In this document: positions 13,401-24,000 of the stretch, in pieces
How the letters are laid out: every line of letters begins with the position of its first letter
Numbering within the stretch: position 1 is the first letter of the stretch
Assembly: GCA_958510875.1 (NCBI GenBank)
Contig: OY294070.1
Span: forward strand, 3,224,001 to 3,288,000
Length of the DNA stretch: 64,000 nt
Reading direction: 5' to 3'
Source of the DNA: Endomychus coccineus
Lineage: Eukaryota > Arthropoda > Insecta > Coleoptera > Endomychidae
Translations under genes and position numbers: made by a program
The notes under the pieces: generated by a model
The model's database searches: none
What the model was told of the DNA's origin: nothing
The model's input: only the letters and a program-made list of their open reading frames with translations

Positions 13401-16400
13401 ACAAAATTAATTGTTGCCAAGCAAGAACCAACGTGGAGGTGTAGTTTCTCTTGTCAAAAAATTTTTTGTTCGTTTTTTTCTTTGGATTTTTGATATTTTT
13501 TCTTTTTTTTGGAGTTTTTCTTATTTTGATTTTTTTTATTATTTTTATTAACTTTTTTTATATATTAACGGAATTCTATTATATTATATTATCATAAAAT
13601 GTATCATTTTGTCTTAAGTGTTTTACTAAATCTTTTTCAATAGATATCGAACTAACATTGTATAAACGATTTTGGCCCATTGTATTTCGCATGTAAGTTT
13701 TAATTGGTTTGAGAGTAGAAAATGATCTCTCCACCGATGCCGACGTGACAGGAATGGTGACAGTCAAACAAAGTAGTTTATAAAACTGAGGTAAAACTTT
13801 TTGCAAATCATTGTCTATCATATATTTTATCATATCGGCGTGAATGTCGTACTGGCCTAAAATATCTTTATCCGAGTATACAACGCATAATTCATTGTGC
13901 AGTGCTATTTTATTAAAAAATTTATATTTTAGAACTAAGTTATCTAAAAGTGTATTGGGAAACTCTTTTGAAGAAGATTCGAAAAATCTTCTATTCGTCA
14001 AGCCGAAAAACTTCAATTCATGTAAATCGGAAAATCGAATCTCAATTTGACCTTTAATAGTATCTAAAATTTCATAAAAAAAGTTGTTTATAATTTGGTA
14101 GATAAGAAACTACATTTTCCTCCTTTAACAATATTCTGTTTACCGGTTAATTTAAACTTAATACTCGATGTAATATGTTCCTGCGATTTTTCATGTCTGT
14201 CTATACCACGAGCTAAATTTTTCAAATCATCATAACCCGAGTGCCCCCAACATGAAGTTGTATCAGATGTAAATAGCAAGCAATACCAGCAATATAATTT
14301 ATTGTGTACCTCAGATCCCGTTAACCATAAACATTTTTTATAATTATCAGTATCAAATGATCGATTTTGAAACATACCTGTCATCACTAATCTTTCAAAT
14401 CCGGTAAAGGCCGTTTATTTCTAAAATCACTTTTCTGTCATACGTTAATCCACTAAATGGATTTTCTAAGATCTCAGCAACTAAATCACTACTCATTTTA
14501 ACGTTTAGTAACCAAAGAACTCTTTGTTAATAACTCACCGAACAGATGAATTATAACTTAACCTTACATCGCGTGGCGAAACAAAAACAAAAACTGACGG
14601 AGCACGTGTCGCTGTCGCAGCAAGTATCGTATTTCATACGACCGACCGAGTGCGTACGAGGAGTAGCCTACATAGAGTGTTGCCATATTCGCTGTTTTAC
14701 CCTATTTGGCAATTGAACTGGTTGGAAAAACGGCAACTGTGTTGACCACACGTATTTAGCGTTTGAGATATATAGAGAATCTAGCCTCTGGCCACTGTTG
14801 CCAGATTAAAAATAACTACTGAGAACGGGGAATTAATTGTAAAATTTAAAGAATTATCAGAGAAACAGGAAATAAAATGGAGAATGATCATTAAGATAAA
14901 TTGGTGAGGAGGCTGAGCCTCCTTAGCCTCCTTCGAGGAGCCGCCACTGACCGGATGACGAAGAATGAGTCAAGCGTCGAGTAATCGAGGTAGTCGGATA
15001 CTTTTGAGACAGACGTATTTTCCAAATACATGTACATTTTTTTATTTAATGTTCGATGAACATCGTGTGAGTGGAATGTTGAGGCAAAGAGTTCCTTCGC
15101 CGTTCGAACCAATCAGAGACCGCTCTTCTTTCTTGTACTGTACACTAATAGCAATTAAATTCGGATCAAGCTTAATAAAGTTTCTTTCCTTATTGTACGA
15201 GTGTCACGTATTTAATAACATATTTTCATTGCAGTGTATATTTTCCCTTGGATGGCTATACAGAAGTAGGGCAACGTGTGTTTCTTTTTAAAATTACAGA
15301 CCACGATGCGTCTAAATTCGAGTTCTATAACCTTGTAAGATATGTTATTTTATCTACTGAGCTATTCAATCTGTATAACTATAGTACTGAAGATGTATAT
15401 ATTATCGACTGCCAAGGAATAAACTTTTCACATTACACTAAAGTGAATCCACTGGATTTGCAGAAGATGCTGAAATTCTTTTTGGTAAGTTTCTGTGCTG
15501 GTAGAAAGAGTATTTGAATGTAGGGTTACTATGACTGGCAATTACTCAATTCAATGACAGCATCCCGGTTCTTATATATTTCAATAGAAACTTTTTTCCA
15601 GCCCGCCTGCAGTGGGAGGTTACGCAGTGTCCACTTCATCAATTACCAGCCGTTTTTCAGATTATTTTTCGCCTTGCTTAAGCCACTCATGTCTGCGAAG
15701 CTGTTTGAAAGAGTATGTATTCTATATTATAATAATTTTAATTTCAGCTGTTAACCGATTCCAAACTGCTGACACAGGTAATTAGTCCAGTCAATGAAGT
15801 ATTTTTGTTATTAATTTTTTTCGAGTAATTGGATATTTATGAAAATTGTTGTGTGGGTTTCTGAAGGGTCTGAGATCATCATCATCAATATTTGAGAGGA
15901 GAGAGATTAGCCTCCAAATGCACTCAGGCATTCTAGCAGGTTTTTCGCCCGTCAGAAACCCAGAATATTGCCAACTCTGGCTTCTATAAGTTCTTCTGGG
16001 GGCAGTTTTGCTTAGCCGAAGTGACGATGCCTGAGAGCTGTCAATGCAGGGTATTCCAACAGGATGTGAGAGGCGATTTTTTTTGCCTTCCTGCATTTCC
16101 CACATATAGGATCATCCGCGATGCCCATAGTATGAAGGAGTTTGCTAAGAAGTGATCTCTCTGATGTCCCTTCTGTTCAGAGAGGATTTTCTTTGAGAGC
16201 CTAGGCACATACTCTTTAATGAAGAGCTCGGCCTGCCTCATGCGTGATGATTCTCGCCACAGTTCAGATCACTCTTTGTTCAGTTGGCCCTGAAGGGCGA
16301 GACCCGCCACGCAATTTGATAAAGCGTCCATTGGCTCCGGACGACTTTCGCCTGACCAGGGAGTCGGCCGTTTTATTTCCAACAACTCCACTGTGTCCAA

Positions 16401-18136
16401 GGAGCCACAAGAGTTGAACTTTATCTCTCCTGGCTAGTTCGGCTAGTGTATCTTTGACAAGGCTTGATGTAACCGTGGGTTACATCGAGTTGAGTGCTCC
16501 CAGAGCAGACAGGCTGCCTATTTACATAGTTTCTCCGCAGGTTTTCCATGGCACAAATCAATATTGCGTAAACCTACGTCTGAAAAACTATGCAGTAAGC
16601 GCCTAGAGTCACTGAGATAGTGACTTTTGGCCTTTTTAGGTATACTCAGCCCCAGAAGCCTGACCTACCTTGGACCCGACTGTGAACCATACGAGTCCAC
16701 CTGGTGGCATTAGGGTGAGAGTTTCGGTACTCCAATCTCCTCTATCTAGAGATGATACCTAGATGAGGATTTTGGGAGAAGTGAGACATAAAGCTGGGGT
16801 CAAGCTGTCTTGCTTCAGTTCTAGTATGGGGCATTTAGAGATTGCCTCACTTAAAATCGCTGAGTGTCCATGAGAGTAGTACATTTTGGTCTAGTGACCT
16901 AGACTTTTTAACAAATATGCCGTTCTCACGACCTCCGTTTTCGTATATAAGTGTAGAGGTGGTAATCCGGCAAGAGCTTCAAGGGCCCTCGTTGGAGCAG
17001 AGCTCATACCGCTCAATATAACTATGCATGCAAGCCGCTGAAGTAGGTCCATGGGGCGCTGGTACATACCAGTCCTTGTCCCCGACCACCACACTACCGT
17101 AGCATAGGTGACCATAGGGTCCAAGATAGTAGGTGCTTCAAATCAGAATGCCCCACTCAAAAATTTTAGCAGTTATTGAGTAACCTATGAAAAAGTTATC
17201 AAATTGGGAAAAATACATGAATTTTTGACTACATGATGCAAATTTTTCATCCTAACAATTAACTGGAAAAAATTAATACTAATTCAGTTTTTTCGTTTCC
17301 ATTGTCTAAATAATGGGACACATACCTTTAAACCACCATCTTCACAAAATGAATCAAATGACGCACCTATGTTCAGGTGGTGTAAACAAGAAATCACTAG
17401 ATCCAATTTTAAAAATCAACCACTCACCCCAAAATTTACCCTTACCGTTCGTACATTAATGTTGACTATAAACCGCTCCACTAGGTGATAAGATCTTCAA
17501 AGGATTTCGGCCTTGACATAGGAACCTCACCGGTTCCCCCTTCATCAATAATAATAAATAATAATTTTATCTCATATTGTGACGTTTTATTCATTTTCAG
17601 TATATCTTAGAAGACAACATAGAAAATATTTACAAGGTGGTTCCCATGAAATACTTCCCCAGCGACTATGGGGGCGAGCAGAAATCTGTAGCTGAACATA
17701 TTGGTAATTATTATTAGCATTAGCTTTGTGAAACTGGAATATTCACCTAAAATTTGTTGAAAGTTGTACTTTACCGCATGCGACTGCAGTTGATCGAACA
17801 ACGCTGAGTGGCCCCACGTTGGACGCCAATTTTATAACTTCAAAGTTACATTTGTTAATCGCAAATTGGTTATATAACAAAAGGGGAGCGAGGAAAGTTA
17901 ATAATATTTTTATATTACCCAGATGATTAATAATATAAAATGGTCTGCCAAAAGTTCATCCACATTAACCTTTAATTTTGTTTCTAGCATTATACGACCA
18001 ATTCTTCACAGAACACCGTCCTATGTTCCGAAAATTAGCTGGTCAATTCTCCGACGAAACGAAAAGAATCGGCGAAACCCAGAATGACAAAATGTTTGGA
18101 ACTGATGGCACCTTCAAGAAAATCAATTTAGATTAG
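7492..18136 (+). CDS. CRAL-TRIO domain lipid-transfer protein, copy 1 (alpha-tocopherol transfer protein-like)
   Basis: Six exons join in phase: 7492-7636, 11119-11266, 15235-15484, 15602-15712, 17601-17703 and 17988-18136, giving 906 nt and 301 residues. All junctions are GT-AG. The start is the ATG in MTFINKTPAAIVAYVRK, and the same ATG is kept in copy 2. The N-terminal CRAL-TRIO-N helical part contains DDFLEKCLLRNKFQVEKTKQ (about residues 49-70). The lipid-binding domain shows GQRVFLFKITD, then VYIIDCQGINFSHY, then VHFINYQPFF, and finally VPMKYFPSDYGG, the usual family order. The family binds small hydrophobic ligands such as tocopherol, retinoids or phosphoinositides in the cytosol; the ligand here cannot be told. 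Introns 1-5 contain LINE, hAT, mariner and foldback insertions. AATAAA at 18193-18198 is a likely poly(A) signal. Confidence 0.9.
7821..8561. repeat. Foldback element with ~200-bp terminal inverted repeats
   Basis: Within intron 1 of CRAL-TRIO copy 1. The left end starts gccggttagaggtt and the right end finishes aacctctaaccggc. Complementarity continues inward for roughly 200 bases on each side (for example taaaaatcgtaatttc at about 8006 against gaaattacgatttttaca at about 8356). The equivalent intron of copy 2 has only a short sequence after 'agtgcc' near 21355, so this looks like an insertion in copy 1. No transposase is encoded. Confidence 0.7.
8562..9374. other. Intronic sequence without recognised content
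   Basis: Intron 1 of CRAL-TRIO copy 1. It is AT-rich, and short ORFs such as the one at 8816-9025 show no recognisable motif. It has no counterpart in copy 2, so it belongs to sequence inserted here or lost there. Confidence 0.4.
9375..9720 (+). mobile_element. CR1-like LINE fragment, reverse-transcriptase C terminus
   Basis: The reading LKLLDYIQKRIIRLSDD is followed by SLACLEHRLKDGRSL, and then in a second frame by text like VKLWNYFPGDVFPNSYNLQTF. Together these match the conserved end of CR1/Daphne-type LINE ORF2 in insects. A frameshift and a stop near 9599 mark it as dead. Similar pieces lie at about 19600-19770 and 25590-25690 (minus) and 39690-40020 (plus). Confidence 0.65.
9721..10480 (-). 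mobile_element. Jockey/R1-like LINE fragment, RNase H and C-terminal region
   Basis: On the minus strand, 9906 to about 9661 reads a Cys/His tail (EEETPMHVLCQCTAC) typical of the C terminus of RNase H-bearing LINEs. Upstream (10480 to about 10000) the broken frames read PLHLAVQAEAIRGAYSFEL, a segment found just before RNase H in such elements. Several stops are present. It lies in intron 1 of CRAL-TRIO copy 1. Confidence 0.5.
13280..14949 (-). mobile_element. hAT element nested in the mariner, with 8-bp target duplication
   Basis: It begins CAGTGGCGGCTC and ends GAGCCGCCACTG (12-bp inverted ends). It is flanked by a perfect 8-base duplication, accggatg, at 13272-13279 and 14950-14957. On the minus strand, 14387-14088 encodes a TTF-type zinc-finger segment (LTGSEVHNKLYCWYCLLF). 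The frame at 14016-13579 encodes the hAT dimerisation domain (VTSASVERSFSTLKPIKTYM), as in ZMYM1-like transposases. The catalytic core between them is deleted, so the copy is non-autonomous. Confidence 0.9.
13579..14016 (-). pseudogene. hAT transposase C-terminal dimerisation fragment
   Basis: An open frame of 145 codons with the hAT family C-terminal dimerisation signature (VTIPVTSASVERSFSTLKPI). It is the 3' remnant of the transposase of the nested hAT element. The zinc-finger remnant at 14088-14387 lies upstream on the same strand, and the DDE core that should separate them is absent. No host function is suggested. Confidence 0.8.
15850..17130 (-). mobile_element. Jockey/R1-like LINE fragment (RT end, RNase H, C-terminal knuckle)
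   Basis: Minus strand in intron 4 of CRAL-TRIO copy 1. At 17124-16891 it reads MDPMVTYATVVWWSGTRTGM and then RALEALAGLPPLHLY, the conserved end of the RT region. RNase H-like text with stops follows. Around 16100-15960 it reads CGKCRKAKKIASHILLEYPA. A shortened version of the same fragment lies in copy 2 (about 27575-27900). The insertion therefore predates the tandem duplication, and copy 2 later lost part of it. Confidence 0.65.
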
Positions 18137-18189
18137 TTAAGTATTGGAAATGTTTCTAGCGAAATTTGTAAGGAAAATATGTAGTATTA

Positions 18190-18480
18190 GTGAATAAAGA
18201 ACATTGGTTCACTTCCATGAGATTCTCAATTCGCTTTAGGAAAAAAAATTTGAAGCTATTGGGGAATTCCAAGCTGTATCATTGGATATCTCCAAAGGAT
18301 TTGACCAAACTGAGTACCAAAGTCTTCTTTTATAATTCAGAAATACGGTTTGCCGCCTCAACTTTGATGTTTACTATGGATATTTCCTCAAATAGATCAC
18401 TCCATGTGTTGGTTGACGGAGTATTCTCCGATATAATCCTGGTAACTCACAGGGATCAGTTTTGGCAATGACTTTAACTC
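18190..18480 (+). mobile_element. LINE reverse-transcriptase fragment just 3' of CRAL-TRIO copy 1
   Basis: Broken frames read VSLDISK.FDQ and VTHRDQFWQ-like text, resembling the catalytic RT palm and its GxPQGS loop. The homologous fragment lies at 28955-29165 downstream of copy 2. Both are decayed, and both predate the duplication. Confidence 0.55.
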
Positions 18481-18840
18481 TGCTCCATTCCAATGATCTG
18501 TTGAAAGTTGCCTTCTTTCCCGTACACAGCTTCCAGATGATGGTCCACTTCATACCGCTTTGTTCCTATATTATCCAATGAATCCAGAGGAGCACGACAA
18601 AGACGGGTGGGTCAATGCTATGGATAAGAATCTGGCAACAATTTTCATATCTACTATAGTTTGATTCGATCAAAACTCAAGCTTCCAAGATTTCTGCTGG
18701 AGAAAGCTTAAGTAATCATGTCCAGTCAAAATTATCACCATTCAACTAAGATGGAAAGTGTGTTGTTTTTTCCTTGTGTGAAAGGGTTTTGGAACATCGA
18801 CTTTCTGAAAAAAAAAGTAATTCCAACTTTATCTTTCCAG

Positions 18841-18993
18841 TTTGATTCAATTTCATAGTAACGGCAATCCAGGAAGGATCGAGAGTTTCCTCATTATGTT
18901 GATCCAAGCGGAAAAGCTGATCATCCAGCAAATGAGTCTCAAGAAAATCAACAAACAGGGGTTGGTGACGCCCCCATCATATATGATGCACCG
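18841..18993 (+). pseudogene. Orphan copy of ADCY10 exon 13
   Basis: This 153-base block is the same length as ADCY10 exon 13 (43743-43895) and about 90% identical by eye. It sits after the same TTTCCAG acceptor and before a GTAAGG donor, and its frame is open. It encodes NGNP, a glycine, then [16 protein letters not shown], the conserved sAC segment; the tryptophan of the GNPGW motif is changed to arginine. Similarity extends into both flanking introns (about 18695-19120 against 43585-44020). No neighbouring ADCY10 exon is seen here, so it is most likely the remnant of a duplicated and largely deleted cyclase gene. A transcribed alternative exon cannot be excluded. Confidence 0.85.
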
Positions 18994-19119
18994 GTAAGGG
19001 CAGACATTAAATCACTGAGTGAAAGAAGTTTGTCAAGTAAGGTAGATATCGAAAATGATCATCATTGAACGTGGTATCTGAACGTATCGACAGTTTATTT
19101 GCATATTTCTAAGAATTTC

Positions 19120-19600
19120 CAGTTAATTTAGGAAAGAATAGATGATTTAATGAAATGCCTCTGTAAAACCGATTTATAACTGTAGTAAATATTGGATCGG
19201 TAGTGTGTGAGAGTATATTTTGAGAAAATGTTAAGGTTATATGAAGTTAATATGGCCAATTATCAATCATTTGTAATTTGCTTGCCTATGATATGTCCTT
19301 TTTACCGCATACGGTGGGCTCTACGGCAAATAACATGCAGTACATTTCTTGTGTAAATTTAGAAATCATATTGAGAAATCAAATTATTGAAACATTAGAG
19401 TCAATGGAAGGTATGACGAGGAAAAAACGCACGTAAAATAGACACCTATAACGAAAATTCAATTTGTTCTATACTGTACTTTTTTTTATACTTTTACTAC
19501 ACGAAAGGGAAACCTATAATGCTCGAAGAACATCATGCAGGAAGAAAAGACAGACATTCGTATTTGAAGAGTAGGTGAAGAGTTCCACAACATCGTGTTT
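19120..19600. other. Intergenic, nothing recognised
   Basis: AT-rich sequence between the orphan ADCY10 exon and a CR1-like fragment. No open frame with recognisable motifs and no structured repeat was seen, apart from a piece around 19490-19555 that resembles the inverted 3' flank of the CR1-like fragments. Confidence 0.35.
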
Positions 19601-19770
19601 GGTAAAAAAATTAAGTCTGTTAGGAAAGATTTAGGCAGGTCTCGAGCTTGACAGTGAAGGAGTGACTAGTTTGAGCTCGTCTAGTCCGCCCATCTGGAAT
19701 CTCTGGTGATGGAACAACAGACGAGATTTCTAATGAACACCGACCGTGGAAATATCTATAGGAAAGGGAG
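19600..19770 (-). mobile_element. CR1-like LINE fragment, minus strand
   Basis: The minus strand reads LSYRYFHGRCSLEISSVVPS followed by RTRRAQTSHSFTVKLET, the conserved late ORF2 segment also present at 39725-39860 on the plus strand. It ends abruptly against the Jockey-like fragment at 19771, which is the apparent junction of the tandem duplication. Confidence 0.6.
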
Positions 19771-20575
19771 AGATTCGAGAAGAACTTGAAATACTGGCAG
19801 AGCAAAACCGCATTCTAATCTGGGTGCCGCGACATCAGGAAATGAGAGGCAATGAAAAAGCCGACGAACTTGTAAGAAGAAGGTCAGAGAACGCTCCAGA
19901 TCTAGAACAGATCATGGGAGTACCAAAACGTACAACACGACGGTCTGTAGAAGACTGGATCATGGAAAACCAGAAAGAATACTGGAAACGAACATGGGAA
20001 GAAATACATCAAAGCCCCGTATAACAAAAGAACGACATACCTATTAGCACTAAATAGAGAAAAAATAAAAGTCGTAAAAGGACACCTGAACAAACTGGGA
20101 CTGTACAATGGTGACCTGACATGCAGACTTTGCGGTAAGGATGCAGAAACAGTAACACACATACTGTGTAAATGCGAGGCATTGGATCGCAAAAGACAGT
20201 CAATTTTTGGAAAGCCTAACGACGAACCAGAATTATACAGTTCCCACACAGTGAAGGACTCGTACAAGGTACAAAAATACTCGGATGGATACCGTAAAGA
20301 AACAAAACAAACAGTGGCGTGCAAATCATGAGGTATTGGGGTTGCAAAAAAATATAAGTTTATATAAATTATATAAGCAAACAAATATATACTGGTATAA
20401 TGGTTGTTAAAATGAAAAAAACCTGTTCTCAAAATTTTGTTGACCAGGCTGCAACCTTTGCAACCCCTGTTTGCACGCCACTGAAAACAAAGGCGAGATA
20501 CAATGGGCCAGCAGGCCTAAGTGTCACCGGAGGCAATAGCCAGACAAGCCTAAAAAGGGGGTATAATATATAATG
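19771..20575 (+). mobile_element. Jockey-like LINE 3' fragment, paralogous to 5830-6800
   Basis: It reads an RNase H end (LIWVPRHQEMRGNEKADELV) and the CRLCGKDAETVTHILCKC tail, near-identical to the element at 4141-6904. It lies at the same place relative to CRAL-TRIO copy 2 as that element does to copy 1. The 172-bp hAT MITE interrupts it at 20312-20483. Confidence 0.75.
20312..20483. mobile_element. 172-bp hAT MITE
   Basis: It starts CAGTGGCGTGCAAA and ends TTTGCACGCCACTG, perfect 14-bp inverted ends. It is flanked by an 8-base duplication, aaaacaaa, at 20304-20311 and 20484-20491. The paralogous LINE copy at about 6705-6725 has a single aaaacaaa and no insert, which gives the exact empty site. 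It has no coding capacity. Confidence 0.92.
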
Positions 20576-21094
20576 TATAATATAAAATATCTACGCTTCT
20601 ATAGCAGCTGTTCGGCTAGCTAGTCTTTATCCTTGAATTAGCGATTAGTTCTGCAGTTCTGCTTCCCAGACCACTGTCTGATAACATGATGATCTTTCGC
20701 ACTATTGTTATATTCACGTCATATTACTTGGGTTAGATCTCCTGTTTTTCTCGCATAGCTTCTGTATGTTGTGAGAATAACAAGTTCGATGAATAACCTT
20801 CTTTTTATCATTTACTTAACCTAATGTATTCAAACCAGTTCGAAATGCTCATAGTTAACTCCCAATTAAGTCTAGTATAAACAGCTACAACTTGTTTCAT
20901 TCCATGAAAAGTTTATTTTTATCTCATGGATACAAATTATTCTAAGTTTTTTAATTCGCAAATTAATCATAATAAGTTAATTCCCCCATCTAAAGTTCTT
21001 ACCTACTTTACATATTAATTTCGCGAGCATATTCATTTATCGCCACAGTTTAAACCTTTCAAGTACCTACTCGTTCTGTTGTTTTCGCTTGAAC

Positions 21095-24000
21095 ATGACG
21101 TTCATCAACAAAACCCCCGCAGCAATAGTAGCGTACGTACGGAAATATTACAATGTTACCGAGGATGATATTAAGAGAGATGTAGAAATAGTAAAAAGTT
21201 GGATGAAACAACAATCTCATTTACCACAAGACATACAAGGTAACTTAGTTCTTCCATAATTTCAGAAATATTGGTTATCAAGGCATTGTAAATGGCTTTT
21301 ATTTATGTTTTCGGGTGTCCTGAACACGAATATGGTATCGAAATTTACTTAGAAGTGCCGCGCTTGTAGTTCTTGACCAATATTAGATGCCCTAAATCAA
21401 AATGATACCACTAAATGTGACATTGGTACCTCTAAATGTATTGCTTACAAACACATTTTTCATGTTAGAAGCTTCGGTTCTCCAGGTTGAACAGTGACAA
21501 CACGTGTTTTAGTTCCAGACAGCTGTCTCGCTCTTCTGATTTCTTCGTCAGTGAGACGAGGCAGACGTAAAGTGTTAGAAGTCCATAGATAAAGTTTCGG
21601 AAGGTGTTTTATTATATCACTTTTGGAGATGATTAAACACTGACTTCAGGTGTGCCTCGTCCCACGGACGCGCCCATGAGAAAAGCGAAACAGCTGTCTG
21701 GGACTGAAAGATGTGTTGCCGCTGTTCAACCTGGTGAACCGAAACATTGTCTCTGAATGCAAGTTATTATAGCATCAATAATTCGTTTCGTTAGGTGATG
21801 ATTTCCTAGAAAAGTGTCTCTTGCGAAATAAATTTCGAGTGGAAAAAACGAAACAGAAGATAGAAACGTATTATACAAATAAAGCAGTCAACAGAGAGAT
21901 GTTTGAAGATTGTGGAGACTTGATACCATCAAAACAATGTTTGTAAGTAGATAAGTAAGAACGAATTTCATATAAATCGGTGAGTGATATCAAAATTAAA
22001 TACAATCAGCCATTACGTGATGAAAATACTGTTATGATTTCATTTCCTAAACAACAAAAATGATAAAATTAGAACTTACCGAAGATTGAAAATCAGAAAA
22101 GATTAATAAAAAGATATTATATGGAATTAAAATACAATGTTAAAAGTTAAATAATAGTTAGTATAATATAATGAACAATATAAAACATAATAAACAACAA
22201 TGTAATTAGATTTAGAAGTGTAAAACAAGAACTTCAGTGAAAGTGAATAAACGTACAGTGTTACGAAGACAGAAATCATAATTAAAATGATTACAAAAAC
22301 TATCATGAGATAGCACAAACTATTGAAAAATGTTATAGATATAAGTTAGGATTAGTAAATTTGAGTTATATAATGTTAAAGAAATGTTATTGATATGTTA
22401 TATTATGTATTAGTTTTTAAGAATGACAACTGCCAAATTTATAATAATTATTGGAATAATCATATTAATAATAACCTAATAATAGGTTATCTTATACCAA
22501 AGTGTTTGGAAAAATGTAGGCAATATGAATTTAAAAAGAAGGAATCATCATCATTTAAAATAAGTTGAAAATCTCCAATAATTCAAAATTTATAGAATAC
22601 TAAATTCTGATTGGTCGAGGCGATTTTATAAACGTCAGACTGATAACAATGTAAACTTATGTCAGTTTTCAACAATCATCAAAGCATTCTTGATAGGTAA
22701 AGAAAGCACCTCATAGGTTGAAAATGACATCAAGTAGCATCGGTTTTGAAGGCCTATAAAAGGCATCTGAAGACAAGCCAGGTCAGTTAGCAATCAACAT
22801 CTGTAGAGTAAAGGTACTTTTGCAACTCATAAAATTTTCCATAACCTTAGATTATTGGATAAACATCGGTGAACCCAAGTGTTCCAGTAGCTTCGTAAGG
22901 TTGAAAGTAACCGAAGCAAATAAATAATTTCTACAAGTCAAGTAGTGTTCCAAGTCTTCGAACAAAGTTTAAAGGTTACAATAACCTACAATTCATAAGT
23001 AACATCGAACGATAGCCAACCTTCGATAAAGTTCCAAACATCATTGAAGAGTTTTATATCTTTAATAGAAGAATAAAACTAAGTTAACAATTTTCAACAG
23101 TTCCTGATTTCAGAAGAAGTAACCAAAATGGTATTCCTGTGTTTATTGTGCATAGCAAAGAAATTGTGTACGGTTAAAGTGAATTATAAAATTAATAAGA
23201 AGATCAAGCCAAGTGAATATTGCCTACATTTTAAAACATATTCTTGGATATAAACTAAACGTGAGTTTATTTATTATTTCTCCATTGTATTATTATCTGT
23301 CTGTAAATCTGAAAGAAAGATTGTAGATTATAACTTTGTAAACAAAGATAAATAGTAAATAATTTTGAGGTTAGATCATAGATCTATTTGAACTTAAAAT
23401 TGTTAAAATTAATACCCGAGATAAAAATAGAGTCATAGAAATTTAAATATAAAAGTTTTTAACATTCAAAGAACATTGTGTTTAATTCCATAGATATAGA
23501 ATAAAAAAGGTAAAAGTTCATTATTCAAATCAAACAAACATAAGATTCAAAATACAGTAAGAAAGCTAGCCGGTAGAATTAATAATAATTCATAATTAAA
23601 TAATAAACTTATAAGAGTTTAGTTAATAATTGTCACCACAACGTGGGGTAAAATAAATCATAAGAGTTTAGTTAATAATACATTACCTACTTGGATAAAA
23701 CAACTGATTTAATAAATGATGTAACTATGGTTTCGCTAACACCATAGCTTTTTGAAACAGATATTATAAAGAAATTACATTCATTCATTAAGTTAGAGAA
23801 AACCAAAGTCTTAATAGTATTTTCATTTAAGATTGTTTTCAAGTTGAACTGTACGCTCCTCATCGTCATCATTTGAACCTTCACTCGGTTCTAGAATCTT
23901 ATTTACTGTTTAATTTCCAAGGTAAACTGGCAGAATATTTAATGAAATTTGAAGCAAATTGATCGAAATGACCAACATTGTTTTTACTAGATATTTGTTT

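Larger units (their letters stand above)
12511..15015 (+). mobile_element. Mariner element, internally deleted and interrupted by hAT
   Basis: Ends are caaggtctctcccaaaagta (after TA at 12509-12510) and the inverted tacttttgagacagacg (before TA at 15016-15017). From 12658 the transposase N terminus reads MTERTEQRICIKFCFNHCKS and then ETIQMLQNAFGDEYM, typical of SETMAR-type DD34D mariners. The end (KTNFDCFRKSKHRYECVAQ, then NGDYFEGSHQPD at about 13237-13278) matches the family C terminus. The catalytic middle is missing, so it cannot encode an active enzyme. The paralogous intron of copy 2 keeps the empty site near 25891. Confidence 0.85.

Noticed and set aside
18480..18690. A further ADCY10 exon relic beside the orphan exon 13
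   Set aside because: I could not find text matching any other cyclase exon; only the exon 13 block and its flanking introns align by eye.
19902..20432. Minus-strand 176-codon frame
   Set aside because: Antisense of the same LINE segment, continued into the hAT MITE by chance.
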